Under the pieces are notes generated by a model. It searched no databases and was not told the origin of the DNA. It was given only the letters and a program-made list of their open reading frames with translations. DNA of 64,000 nt from Filimonas zeae (GTDB lineage: Bacteria; Bacteroidota; Bacteroidia; Chitinophagales; Chitinophagaceae). Where the stretch lies: positions 62,261 through 126,260 of the forward strand of contig NZ_BMIB01000007.1 in assembly GCF_014641615.1 (NCBI RefSeq), given 5' to 3'. Below are positions 17,897-27,271 of this stretch, one piece after another. The position numbers and the translations under genes are program-made. Positions within the stretch are counted from its first letter, which is position 1. Each line of letters starts with the position of its first letter.

Positions 17897-19111
17897 ATGC
17901 CCGGATTGCGCCATATTAGAAGTCTTATTGTTACTATGTTGCTCTTACTGAGTGCATTATCTATCCGCTTGTATGCCCAGGAGCAGTTTATAACTCCCCC
18001 CGCCCGCCTGCTTACCAACTTTTCTTTTAAAATGCTAACCGGGGGCATTGTAATAGTATCAGCTACGCTGGACAATTGTAAAGACTCCCTCAACTTCATT
18101 TTCGATACAGGAAGCGGAGGCATATCGCTGGACTCTGCCACGGTAGACTACCTGAAACTGGAAAGAACCGCTACCTCACGAACCATTAAAGGAATTGCAG
18201 GGGTACGCAAGGTTGATTTTGCCTTTAACCATAGCTTACACCTGCCGGGCCTTACGGTAGATTCTCTGGATTTTCACATTAATGACTATGAGTTATTGAC
18301 GAGTGTGTATGGTGTGAAGATAGATGGCATTATGGGCTATTCTTTTCTGAAACGGTACATCGTGTGCTTAAACTACGACAAACATGAGATGGGGGTATAT
18401 AGCCAGGGTAGCTTTACCTATCCCCGAAACAGTCAGTTTCTCCGGCCGGTATTTTCTTCTATTCCTATACAACAGGTAACTGTAAAAGATACACGTGCAA
18501 TACTTGCACGCTACTACCTGGATACAGGTGCCGGGCTATGTATGCTTTTTTCTCAGTCGTTTGTTGATGATAGTAGTTTGTTGTTGAAGAAGCGTAAGAT
18601 ATTTGATACACAGGCAGAGGGGCTTGGAGGCAAAAAGAGTATGCGTTTAACGGTTATTAAAGAGGTAAAGGTGGGGCCGTACCGCTTAAAGAAAGTTCCG
18701 GTTTATCTGTTTGATGATGATTACAATGTTACTGCCTATCCCACGCTGGGAGGCTTGTTAGGTAACGACATTATGCGCCGGTTTAATGTGGTATTCAACT
18801 ATGCTGATCAGTTAATTTGTATTAAACCCAACACGCATTACCGGGAAGAATTTGACTATTCTTACACAGGGCTGGGCATTTATGTGGTAGACCGGCATAT
18901 AAAAGTGATTGATGTTATTAAAGGCTCTCCCGGAGAGAAAGCAGGCTTTATGACAGACGATGTTATTCTCTCTATAGACAACAATTTCTCTAACGATATA
19001 CAGGCTTACAAAGCCATGTTTCAGCACCCACGAACCACTCTACGCATTATAGTACTCAGAAAGGGCAGCCCTGTAACATTAAAGCTGCGCATAAAAAGCA
19101 TATTAGATTGA
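17897..19111 (+). CDS. exported aspartyl protease with PDZ domain
   Basis: The 404-residue protein has a signal peptide (hydrophobic 8-22, cleavage near YAQ at 26-28), then two retropepsin-like halves with active-site triads D70-T71-G72 (FIFDTGSGG) and D209-T210-G211 (YYLDTGAG). A PDZ domain follows at about 310-404, with GLGIYV and GSPGEKAGF motifs. It is probably a periplasmic or surface protease of the clan AA type; its substrate is unknown. The ATG at 17897 is the only start giving a signal peptide; an ATG at 17889 is in another frame and soon stops. Confidence 0.85.
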   Translation: MPGLRHIRSLIVTMLLLLSALSIRLYAQEQFITPPARLLTNFSFKMLTGGIVIVSATLDNCKDSLNFIFDTGSGGISLDSATVDYLKLERTATSRTIKGIAGVRKVDFAFNHSLHLPGLTVDSLDFHINDYELLTSVYGVKIDGIMGYSFLKRYIVCLNYDKHEMGVYSQGSFTYPRNSQFLRPVFSSIPIQQVTVKDTRAILARYYLDTGAGLCMLFSQSFVDDSSLLLKKRKIFDTQAEGLGGKKSMRLTVIKEVKVGPYRLKKVPVYLFDDDYNVTAYPTLGGLLGNDIMRRFNVVFNYADQLICIKPNTHYREEFDYSYTGLGIYVVDRHIKVIDVIKGSPGEKAGFMTDDVILSIDNNFSNDIQAYKAMFQHPRTTLRIIVLRKGSPVTLKLRIKSILD

Positions 19112-19148
19112 TGCAGCGTATATTACAGACAAATGTTTGTATATAGCA

Positions 19149-20135
19149 ATGGATGCAAGAATATTCAGACAACTTAATAAGAGCGGATTGGTTTCTGACA
19201 GTGAAATGCAGTGTATAGAAGAGCATAAAAACAAACCTGTGCCCATAAGGCAGGACTTGTTGTTTGTATTGTATGCCGGAATTATAATGGCTGTTTACGG
19301 GCTGGGTACGCTTATATACCGCAACATAGATGATATAGGCCACGGTGTTGTTGCTGGTATTATTGCTGTTATTTGTGCCGGATGTTTTTTCTGGAGCCGG
19401 AAGTTTGTAACAGGCTTTTCTACGGATAAAACTGAACCATCGCGCTATTTTGTAGATTATGTGGTTTTATCAGGGGCTCTTCTACTGCCTTTGCTGGCAG
19501 GCTATCTTCAGTATGTGTATCAGCTTTTTGGAGCGCGTTGGGGGCTGGCCACTTTTGTACCCATGCTGCTTTTATTTCTGGTAGGTTATTATTACGATCA
19601 TAAAGGAGTGGTAAGTCTGGCAGTAACCAATCTTGCTGCCTGGTTGGGCATTACTGTAGCTCCGCTACAGGCAGCAGAGGAGAATGACTTTACCAATGAA
19701 AAGCTGATTTACACTGGTGTGGCGCTGGGGGGCATGCTGTTATTACTGGCTTATGCAAGTGTGCAAAAGAATATCAAAGCACATTTTGCAGATGTGTATC
19801 GCAACTTTGGGTTACACGTTCTTTTCATCTCATTAACAGCGGGGCTTTTTCACTTCCATTTTCCGTTTCCGGCAGTTATATGGTTTTTGTTGATAGCGCT
19901 GGCCTGTTACCTGCTTGGAAAACGGGCTTTGAATATTAACTCCTACTACCTGATGGTGGTTACTGCCTTATATGGATACATTGCTGTAAGCTATATGGTT
20001 ATTTACGGGCTGATTACCATTGGAAGCGATGGGGGATTGTTTCTGGCACTCTTGTATGGGGTGCTTTCGGGTATTGGATTAATTATACTACTTGTTAACC
20101 TGCACAGAAAAATTAAGAAACATGCTGGCGTATAA
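19149..20135 (+). CDS. DUF2157 membrane protein
   Basis: The 328-residue protein has a short soluble N-terminus (RQLNKSGLVSDSEMQCIEEH, as in DUF2157) and about eight to ten hydrophobic segments. Function unknown. The ATG at 19149 is preferred to the in-frame TTG at 19137. The next gene overlaps by 14 bases and encodes a second multi-pass protein, so the two are probably made together and may form one complex. Confidence 0.8.
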   Translation: MDARIFRQLNKSGLVSDSEMQCIEEHKNKPVPIRQDLLFVLYAGIIMAVYGLGTLIYRNIDDIGHGVVAGIIAVICAGCFFWSRKFVTGFSTDKTEPSRYFVDYVVLSGALLLPLLAGYLQYVYQLFGARWGLATFVPMLLLFLVGYYYDHKGVVSLAVTNLAAWLGITVAPLQAAEENDFTNEKLIYTGVALGGMLLLLAYASVQKNIKAHFADVYRNFGLHVLFISLTAGLFHFHFPFPAVIWFLLIALACYLLGKRALNINSYYLMVVTALYGYIAVSYMVIYGLITIGSDGGLFLALLYGVLSGIGLIILLVNLHRKIKKHAGV

Positions 20136-21261
20136 TAGTAAGGACTTATATAACCGGATAGTACAAAAGCAGGCTTCTGATGCATTTATAAATGGCTGCG
20201 TGGATGAAGAAGGGTTAAAACGTTTGCTGGCAGCTGCTCCTTCTGGTCTGTACACCCCTCAGCATCTTTTTAGTATAGGCATTGCTTTGATAACATTGAT
20301 TGCATATTGCTTTGGAGTACTAATAATAGCCTGGGGAAGTGAGTTTTCTTCAGCGGCCCTGATAACGTTTCTGGCGGCTGCGGGGGCCTATATGGCACTG
20401 GAAGCAGGCGTAAAACAAAGAAGGTTTTATAACGCCGGTGCAGATAACATGCTGCTGATGTTGATTCCGGCAACGGTTATTGCTTTCTGCTTTGTGGAGA
20501 TAAAACATATGCAACTGCTTTTTACAACCTTGATTGCAGGGGTGATATGTTGCTGGCTATGCATTCGTTTTGTAGATGCTTTAATGGCATTGCTAACCAC
20601 TGTGGCTATTGTAATGCTTTACTGTTTGTTATTAGATAGGGCAGGGCTTGCTGCGGTTATATTACCTGTTGCAGCGTTGTTGCCGGCCGTATTGATGTAT
20701 ATAGTTTCGGGCCTGCTTTTAAAGTCTGATTCTCTGATCGTATATACCTGGTGTTTAAAAGTGGTACGTATAACTGCGTTGGCAATTGTGTATGCATGCA
20801 GCAACTTTCTTGTGGTAGACGTTGTGTTTACGGGTTCATACGATTATCGTGTTTCAGGGGCATGGAAGATTTTTTATTTATCCCTGCAGGTGATTGTTCC
20901 TGTTGTTTATGTTATAGCCGGTATTAGAAAGCGTAACATGGTATTACTAAGAGCAGGTGTTATTGCAGCAGCCTTATCAGCATATACTTTTCATTATTAC
21001 TATTCTTTTTTGCCTGCTGATGTGGTATTATTGATAGCTGGTTGTATTTTAATAACCGTTAGCCTGTTGCTGATCCGCGTATTACAACAGGGGCAACGGG
21101 CGTTTAGTGCGGAACCGGAAAGTAATGCGGAGAAGTTGCTGAAGCAGGCTGAGGCCGATATTGTTTTTCAGGTATTAGGCAAAAAAGGCACTGCTGTTAC
21201 GCCTGTAAACCCATTTGGAGGAGGAAGTTCCGGAGGAGCGGGTGCTTCGGGAAGTTACTAA
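20122..21261 (+). CDS. DUF4401-like membrane protein
   Basis: The 379-residue protein has about ten to eleven hydrophobic segments and ends in a Gly/Ser-rich tail (NPFGGGSSGGAGASGSY). DUF4401 proteins commonly follow DUF2157 proteins; the assignment rests on that pairing and general appearance. The start ATG overlaps the previous gene's stop region by 14 bases. No catalytic motif is visible. Confidence 0.7.
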   Translation: MLAYNSKDLYNRIVQKQASDAFINGCVDEEGLKRLLAAAPSGLYTPQHLFSIGIALITLIAYCFGVLIIAWGSEFSSAALITFLAAAGAYMALEAGVKQRRFYNAGADNMLLMLIPATVIAFCFVEIKHMQLLFTTLIAGVICCWLCIRFVDALMALLTTVAIVMLYCLLLDRAGLAAVILPVAALLPAVLMYIVSGLLLKSDSLIVYTWCLKVVRITALAIVYACSNFLVVDVVFTGSYDYRVSGAWKIFYLSLQVIVPVVYVIAGIRKRNMVLLRAGVIAAALSAYTFHYYYSFLPADVVLLIAGCILITVSLLLIRVLQQGQRAFSAEPESNAEKLLKQAEADIVFQVLGKKGTAVTPVNPFGGGSSGGAGASGSY

Positions 21262-21267
21262 AGAAAA

Positions 21268-21287
21268 AGACCAGCTATTGCTGGTCT
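21268..21287. terminator. hairpin at a convergent gene junction
   Basis: AGACCAGC-TATT-GCTGGTCT is a perfect 8-bp stem with a 4-base loop. On the reverse strand it is followed by CTTTTTCTT. It includes the stop codon of the reverse-strand gene at 21275. Confidence 0.75.
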
Positions 21288-22030
21288 CTTCTGTAAAATT
21301 CTTTCAGGCTATCGTTAATGTAAAAAAGAATCTCCTGTTGGTTTGGGTTTTTACGCAGCCATTCATAGTCCGGCCTGTATCGTCCCATAAAGAGATTTAA
21401 AGAGTCTCCTTTCAGACGGGTATAGTAACCCACCATTTCAGATGAAAAACGGTAGTCTACATAATGCTGCTTCTCCTGATCGGTAAAGTTGTCTATTGAC
21501 TGCTGGCGTAAACGATCTTTTTTACTCCATTTCAGGTTAATACCCAAGCCTGCGCCGGAGTTTGCTTTGGTAAATGTTTTGTCTTTATAACCAATATCTT
21601 CCTGAAACTTGCGCCGCCGTTCGGCACTGTCCGACTGGTATTTGGTGTAATTGGTGGATCTTACCGTTACATCCAGCTTTGAAGTGGCTATTCTGGGCAG
21701 TTCAATATGCGTGGTATCACGCAGATACGGAAAATAGCGTAAACTGTCTGAACCGTACCCAAGTGCAGCAAATAACAGCAGATCGCCTTTGGTAACCTCT
21801 ATTGCAAAAAAGCCGTTTTTATCGGTTTCCACAATGGTTTTGGTATTCTGGTTGGTAACGGTAGCACCCACAATGGCTGAACCCATGGCACTATCTTTCA
21901 GGTAGCCGTAATAGGTTTTTTTAGTATCCTGACCTATGGCAAGCGTGGTTAAAATAAATAACGCTATGGTTGTCAGGCTCATGTGCAACAAGAGAGTGTG
22001 AGGCCTCCTGGTAACAGGCGGTAAATTCAT
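21275..22030 (-). CDS. secreted protein with carboxypeptidase-regulatory domain
   Basis: The 251-residue protein has a signal peptide-like hydrophobic stretch (about 17-34, ending AIGQ) and a carboxypeptidase-D-regulatory-like beta-sandwich at about 38-120 (GSAIVGATV, TDKNGFFAIEV). The last 130 residues are charged and helical, with no recognised domain. An internal ATG at residue 17 (21982) would start exactly at the signal peptide and is a plausible alternative start. Likely a periplasmic or surface protein; function unknown. Confidence 0.75.
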   Translation of the reverse strand: MNLPPVTRRPHTLLLHMSLTTIALFILTTLAIGQDTKKTYYGYLKDSAMGSAIVGATVTNQNTKTIVETDKNGFFAIEVTKGDLLLFAALGYGSDSLRYFPYLRDTTHIELPRIATSKLDVTVRSTNYTKYQSDSAERRRKFQEDIGYKDKTFTKANSGAGLGINLKWSKKDRLRQQSIDNFTDQEKQHYVDYRFSSEMVGYYTRLKGDSLNLFMGRYRPDYEWLRKNPNQQEILFYINDSLKEFYRRDQQ

Positions 22031-22174
22031 GCAATAAATATGTTTAATGGCAAGTTAAAGATATTCGCATTTCGTCGTACTCATTGCTCTGTTAAACTTT
22101 ATAGGTGCGGCTATTGTCTTCTTTTACAGGCAAGGTTAGATTCACTAATTTGCACTTCTTTTTCAAATAACAAT

Positions 22175-23413
22175 ATGATTACCTACAACCGATTTGTTTT
22201 AGATAATGGCCTGCGGGTACTGGTACATGAGGATGCTGCAACGCCAATGGCGGTGGTAAATATTATGTATGACGTAGGTGCGAGGGATGAAAACCCGGCA
22301 CAAACAGGATTTGCCCATTTATTTGAGCATCTGATGTTTGGCGGCAGTATACATATTCCGGATTATGATGAGCCGCTGCAGAGAGCAGGCGGAGAAAATA
22401 ATGCCTATACAACCAACGACCTTACCAACTATTATTGCCAGCTACCGGTGCAGAACCTGGAAACAGCTTTCTGGCTGGAGAGCGACCGTATGTTAAGCCT
22501 GGCATTCAGCAAAAAAAGTCTGGATGTACAGCGCAAGGTGGTGTGCGAAGAGTTTAAAGAGCACTATATCAACAAACCCTATGGCGATGCATGGCACAAG
22601 ATGCGTCATCTGGCATACACTACCCATCCTTATAAATGGATGACAATTGGGGATGAACTGAGCCATATAGAAAATGCAGCGCTGGATGATGTGAAGAACT
22701 TCTTCTTTCGTCATTACCGTCCCATTAATGCCATACTGGTAGTTGCCGGAAACGTAAAAACCGAAGAGGTAAAGCGACTGGCAGAAAAATGGTTTGGCGA
22801 TATTCCTATGGGAGAAAAATATGTGCGTAACCTTACACAGGAGCCGGTGCAAACAGCCGGGCGCCGCCTGGAAGTAGAAGCCGATGTGCCGCTGAATGCT
22901 TTTTACAAAACCTGGCATATGGATTCGCGGTTAAGCAAAGGCTATTATGCTGCCGATCTTATTACAGAAATTCTGGGCGGGGGCGCTTCTGCCAGGCTGC
23001 ACCACTCCCTGGTAAAAGAGCAGAAGCTTTTCAGTAACCTGGAGTGCTATCATTTCGGCACAATGGATCCGGGGCTTGTTACCATTGAAGGTAAACTGGT
23101 GAAAGGGGTAAATACCTCCGATGCTGAAAAAGCCATAGAGGAAGAGCTGGAGAAAATTAAAACAGATCTGGTAAGCGAGGCTGAGCTGCAAAAGGTAAAA
23201 AACAAAACAGAGAGCATTATTGCTTTTGAAGATATGAGTGTAATGAGCCGTGCCAACAGCCTGGCTTTTTACGAGCTTACCGGTAACGCAGCGTTGATTA
23301 ATGAAGAGCTGGCTAAATATCAACAGGTAACAACGGAGGAAATCAGAGATTACAGCCGTAAAATATTTGATGCAGCCAACAGCAACACTTTGTACTATAA
23401 CAGCAAAAACTAA
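22175..23413 (+). CDS. M16 zinc protease, catalytic subunit
   Basis: The 412-residue protein is a pitrilysin-family (M16) peptidase. The inverted zinc motif HxxEH is intact as H48-L-F-E51-H52, followed downstream by the EEF stretch expected to supply the third ligand. No signal peptide, so probably cytoplasmic or peripheral. ATG 22175 gives MITYNRFVLDNGLRV, the standard M16 start; the open frame extends upstream to 22040 but with no similarity to the family. The next gene encodes an M16-like protein without the zinc motif, the usual active/inactive pairing of bacterial two-subunit M16 proteases. Confidence 0.9.
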   Translation: MITYNRFVLDNGLRVLVHEDAATPMAVVNIMYDVGARDENPAQTGFAHLFEHLMFGGSIHIPDYDEPLQRAGGENNAYTTNDLTNYYCQLPVQNLETAFWLESDRMLSLAFSKKSLDVQRKVVCEEFKEHYINKPYGDAWHKMRHLAYTTHPYKWMTIGDELSHIENAALDDVKNFFFRHYRPINAILVVAGNVKTEEVKRLAEKWFGDIPMGEKYVRNLTQEPVQTAGRRLEVEADVPLNAFYKTWHMDSRLSKGYYAADLITEILGGGASARLHHSLVKEQKLFSNLECYHFGTMDPGLVTIEGKLVKGVNTSDAEKAIEEELEKIKTDLVSEAELQKVKNKTESIIAFEDMSVMSRANSLAFYELTGNAALINEELAKYQQVTTEEIRDYSRKIFDAANSNTLYYNSKN

Positions 23414-23455
23414 TACACGTTTTCTTTCAGAAAACGGTAACAACGGGAACAGACT

Positions 23456-24736
23456 ATGATTGACAGAAAAAAGAGTCCTGCTATACATGATGCGGTGGAA
23501 TTTGATTTGCGGTTAAAGCCCTGCGAACAGTTTACGCTGGATAACGGGGTGCCGGTATATGCGGTGAATGCAGGTGAGCAGGAAGTGCTGATGATTGAAC
23601 TGGTGTTTTACGCAGGCAACTGGTACGAGCAGCAGAATATAGTAGCAGCCACCACCAACTTTCTATTAAAAAACGGAACTACTAATAAAGCAGCTTTAGC
23701 GCTGAATGAGCATTTTGAGTTTCACGGTGCTTATCTCAACCGCCATTGTTATAATGAAACTGCTACATTAACCCTGCATTGCCTGAACAAACACCTGCCT
23801 AAGCTGTTACCTGCTGTGGCGGAGATATTGGCAGAATCGGTATTTCCGGCAGAGGAGCTGGCTATATACAAGCAGAACCAGAAGCAAAGGCTGGAAGTGA
23901 ATCTGAAGAAGTGCGACTTTATAGCCAACCGGCTGATTGATGAGTACTTGTTTGGTATAGAACATCCTTACGGAAAATATACATCAACAGCGGATTATGA
24001 TGCGCTGGAGCGTGAGCAACTGGTGGAGTTTTATAGCCAGTATTATGCAAAGGGTAAGTGCATGGTATTTGCGGCAGGTAAGTTACCGGCTGATATTGCC
24101 CAACAGCTGAACGCAGCTTTTGGACATTTACCTTTCAACACACAACCTATGCCTGTTGTGGAGCATATAACCAAACCGGCAGCAGAAAAAAAATATCAGG
24201 TAACCAATGATACAGCAGGGGTTCAGGCAGCTATTCGTATTGCTCAACCTTTCCCTAACAGGCATCATCCTGATTTTATTAAGGTGCAGGTGCTGAATAA
24301 TATATTCGGCGGCTTTTTCGGTTCCAGGTTAATGAGCAATATCCGGGAAGATAAAGGGTATACTTACGGAATACACAGCTACCTCCAGAATCATATACAA
24401 CAAAGCGCCTGGATGATAAGCACAGAAGCAGGACGTGATGTATGTGCGGCTACGGTAGCGGAAGTTTATAAAGAAATGGAGCGTTTGAGAGAAGAGCTGA
24501 TTGAAAAAGAAGAGTTGGATCTGGTTCGTAATTATATGATGGGAAGTATTCTGGGCGATCTGGATGGTCCTTTTCAGATTATCTCCCGCTGGAAAAATTA
24601 CGTGCTGAATAACCTTACAGATGCCTATTTTTATAACAACCTGCAAACCATCCGAAGCATTACCGCAGAGGAGTTGCAGGAGCTAGCCCGGAAATACCTG
24701 GTGCCGGAAGCCTTTTACGAATTAACGGTTGTATAA
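23456..24736 (+). CDS. M16-family protein, non-catalytic subunit
   Basis: The 426-residue protein has the M16 fold pattern (FTLDNGVPVYAV near the N-terminus, NIFGGFFGSRL and REDKGYTYGI later) but lacks HxxEH; the equivalent position reads ATTNFLLKNGT. It carries the C-terminal R/Y-type substrate-binding region (REDKGYTYG) usual for the inactive partner. It starts 42 bases after the catalytic subunit. Together they should form a heterodimer that closes around peptides. Confidence 0.88.
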   Translation: MIDRKKSPAIHDAVEFDLRLKPCEQFTLDNGVPVYAVNAGEQEVLMIELVFYAGNWYEQQNIVAATTNFLLKNGTTNKAALALNEHFEFHGAYLNRHCYNETATLTLHCLNKHLPKLLPAVAEILAESVFPAEELAIYKQNQKQRLEVNLKKCDFIANRLIDEYLFGIEHPYGKYTSTADYDALEREQLVEFYSQYYAKGKCMVFAAGKLPADIAQQLNAAFGHLPFNTQPMPVVEHITKPAAEKKYQVTNDTAGVQAAIRIAQPFPNRHHPDFIKVQVLNNIFGGFFGSRLMSNIREDKGYTYGIHSYLQNHIQQSAWMISTEAGRDVCAATVAEVYKEMERLREELIEKEELDLVRNYMMGSILGDLDGPFQIISRWKNYVLNNLTDAYFYNNLQTIRSITAEELQELARKYLVPEAFYELTVV

Positions 24737-24747
24737 AACAGATACGT

Positions 24748-25104
24748 ATGGGAAAGTTTATTGGCAAATTACTGGTGAGTGCGTTGGCTGCATTAATTGT
24801 ATCCTATCTTTTACCGGGCGTAAAAATTAACAGTGGTTTCAGCGCTCTGGCGGTGGCACTGGTATTGGCGTTGTTAAATACGTTTGTAAAGCCATTGCTG
24901 GTAATTCTTACTATTCCTATTACGGTGGTTACACTTGGATTGTTTTTACTGGTCATTAATATATTAATGGTAAAATGGACTGCCGAAATTGTTCCCGGGT
25001 TTACAGTAGTAAACTGGTGGGCTGCACTCTGGTTTAGTCTTTTACTTACTTTCTTTACTTCCCTTATAGAAAGTCTTATTAACAAAACGCAGTCAGACAG
25101 GTAA
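24748..25104 (+). CDS. phage-holin-4-like small membrane protein
   Basis: The 118-residue protein has four hydrophobic segments separated by short loops, with a family-typical central region (LLNTFVKPLLVILTIPITV). It fits the Phage_holin_4_2 family, widespread in bacterial chromosomes and not itself evidence of prophage. Function in the host is unknown. It begins 11 bases after the M16 gene and likely shares its transcript. Confidence 0.82.
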   Translation: MGKFIGKLLVSALAALIVSYLLPGVKINSGFSALAVALVLALLNTFVKPLLVILTIPITVVTLGLFLLVINILMVKWTAEIVPGFTVVNWWAALWFSLLLTFFTSLIESLINKTQSDR

Positions 25105-25126
25105 ATGCCGTGTCGTGTAGTAGCTT

Positions 25127-27118
25127 ATGTATTTCGATAGAAAACAATGGAGTAACGAAGCGCTGGTAAACATTTACCGGAAACTGCTGCTGCCGCGGCT
25201 GATAGAGGAGAAAATGCTGATTCTGCTGCGGCAGGGCAAAATAAGCAAGTGGTTTAGCGGCATTGGCCAGGAAGCTATTGCTGTGGGCAGCACTTTTGCC
25301 CTGGAAGCAGACGAATGGATAATGCCGTTACACCGCAACCTGGGTGTTTTTACCGGTCGCGATATGCCTTTGCTCCGGTTGTTTTTACAATGGCAGGGTA
25401 GTAGTGAAGGTTATAGCAAGGGCCGCGAACGCAGCTTTCACTTCGGTAGCCGCGAACATCATATTTGCGGCATGATATCGCACCTGGGGCCACAACTGGC
25501 CATTGCAGATGGAACTTCGCTGGCACACCTGTTGAATGGTAAACCCAAAGTATCGCTGGCGTTTACAGGTGATGGCGGCACCAGTGAAGGCGATTTTCAC
25601 GAAGCGTTGAATGTGGCTGCCGTATGGGATTTACCCGTCATCTTTCTCATTGAAAATAATGGCTACGGCCTTAGTACACCTGTACAGGAACAATACCGTT
25701 GCAATACACTGGCCGACCGTGCTATAGGCTACGGTATGAAAGGCAGCACCATTAACGGCAATAATATTCTGAATGTGATAGAGGCTGTTTCTGAGGCCCG
25801 CGACTATTGTTTGCGGGAAAAGAAACCTTACCTGCTGGAATGTGTAACCTTTCGTATGCGGGGCCACGAGGAGGCAAGTGGCATTAAATACGTACCACAG
25901 GAACTGCTTGACAAATGGGCAAAGCAGGACCCTGTAGTTCAGTACGAACATTATCTGCTACGTGAAGCAGTGCTTACAACAGAAGAAATAGCCGCTATCC
26001 GCAGCGAGCTGAAAACTTATATTGAATCAGAACTGGAACTGGCTGATAAAGTAATTTCCAGGCCGGTTGATACAGCAACAGAACTGTCAGATGTATATGC
26101 GCCGGCAACTGAAATAACCGTTAGTCCAGGAGTGCTTAAGTCGCGCATACAAACGCCGGAAGTGCGATTTATTGATGCTATAGCCGATGCTTTGTATCAG
26201 AGCATGCAGCAGCATGAAAACCTGGTATTAATGGGGCAGGATATAGCGGAGTATGGCGGTGCTTTTAAAATAACAGAAGGACTGGTTCAGGAGTTTGGAA
26301 GGGAGCGGGTAAGAAACACGCCTTTGTGCGAAAGTGCTATTATAGGTACCGCGTTGGGGTTAAGCCTGGAAGGCTGTAAAAGCATGGTGGAAATGCAGTT
26401 TGCTGATTTTGTAACTGCGGGATTTAATCAGATTGTAAACAACCTGGCCAAGCTTTATTACCGTTGGGGCCAGGCGGCAGATGTGGTTATCCGTATGCCC
26501 ACAGGCGGCGGCGTAGGTGCAGGACCTTTTCATTCGCAAAGCAATGAAGCCTGGTTTGTGCATACGCCCGGTTTGAAAGTGGTTTACCCCTCTTCTGCTG
26601 AAGATGCCAAGGGCTTATTAATTGCAGCCATTAATGACCCCGGCCCTGTTTTATTTTTTGAGCACAAAGCACTTTACAGAAGCGTAACGGGTAAGGTTGC
26701 TGCTGATTTTTATGAAACACCGATTGGAAAAGCCCGTGTGGTGAAAGAAGGAAGTGAGCTGAGCATTATTACTTACGGCGCTGGTGTACACTGGGCAATG
26801 GAATATGCAGAAAGCCGCCCCGATGTAGACATTGAAATTCTGGATTTGCGAACGTTGCTTCCATTGGATTACGAAGCTATAAAGGCTTCTGTGCTACGCA
26901 CCGGAAAAGTATTGGTTTTGCATGAAGACACGCTTACAGGTGGTATTGGTGGAGAAATAGCAGCCTGGATTGGAGAACATTGTTTTGATAAACTGGATGC
27001 TCCGGTTATGCGTTGCGCCTCTTTAGACACACCTGTTCCGTTTGATATTCGCCTGGAGCAGAATTTTATGGCTAAAAGCAGGATTGCGTTGTATATTAAT
27101 AAGCTCCTGTTGTATTAG
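25127..27118 (+). CDS. fused alpha/beta 2-oxoacid dehydrogenase E1
   Basis: The 663-residue protein joins the alpha (about 1-330) and beta (about 340-663) subunits of a thiamine-diphosphate E1 enzyme. The cofactor motif GDGGTSEGDF starts at about residue 148 and its NN pair is at 177-178. The beta half shows MGQDIAEYGGAFKIT and PLCESAIIG, as in branched-chain or pyruvate/acetoin-type E1-beta. E1 decarboxylates a 2-oxoacid and transfers the acyl group to lipoyl-E2; no E2 or E3 gene is adjacent, so the substrate (branched-chain oxoacids most likely) is not proven. The fusion is common in Bacteroidota. Confidence 0.88.
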   Translation: MYFDRKQWSNEALVNIYRKLLLPRLIEEKMLILLRQGKISKWFSGIGQEAIAVGSTFALEADEWIMPLHRNLGVFTGRDMPLLRLFLQWQGSSEGYSKGRERSFHFGSREHHICGMISHLGPQLAIADGTSLAHLLNGKPKVSLAFTGDGGTSEGDFHEALNVAAVWDLPVIFLIENNGYGLSTPVQEQYRCNTLADRAIGYGMKGSTINGNNILNVIEAVSEARDYCLREKKPYLLECVTFRMRGHEEASGIKYVPQELLDKWAKQDPVVQYEHYLLREAVLTTEEIAAIRSELKTYIESELELADKVISRPVDTATELSDVYAPATEITVSPGVLKSRIQTPEVRFIDAIADALYQSMQQHENLVLMGQDIAEYGGAFKITEGLVQEFGRERVRNTPLCESAIIGTALGLSLEGCKSMVEMQFADFVTAGFNQIVNNLAKLYYRWGQAADVVIRMPTGGGVGAGPFHSQSNEAWFVHTPGLKVVYPSSAEDAKGLLIAAINDPGPVLFFEHKALYRSVTGKVAADFYETPIGKARVVKEGSELSIITYGAGVHWAMEYAESRPDVDIEILDLRTLLPLDYEAIKASVLRTGKVLVLHEDTLTGGIGGEIAAWIGEHCFDKLDAPVMRCASLDTPVPFDIRLEQNFMAKSRIALYINKLLLY

Positions 27119-27271
27119 TTGTTCGTTTTAACCGGGAGCTGCCGGCAGCAGAATAGAAACGCCCTTCCTGAATACACATACCCCTCACTATTAATCTGTT
27201 TAAGTACCTTTAAACAAAAAAGAAAGGCTTTGATAAACATTTATTTACCGTACAGAGAGAAGTATAAGCGC

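Noticed and set aside
24748..25104. Holin-like gene as evidence of prophage
   Set aside because: This holin family is common in bacterial chromosomes and no other phage gene is nearby.
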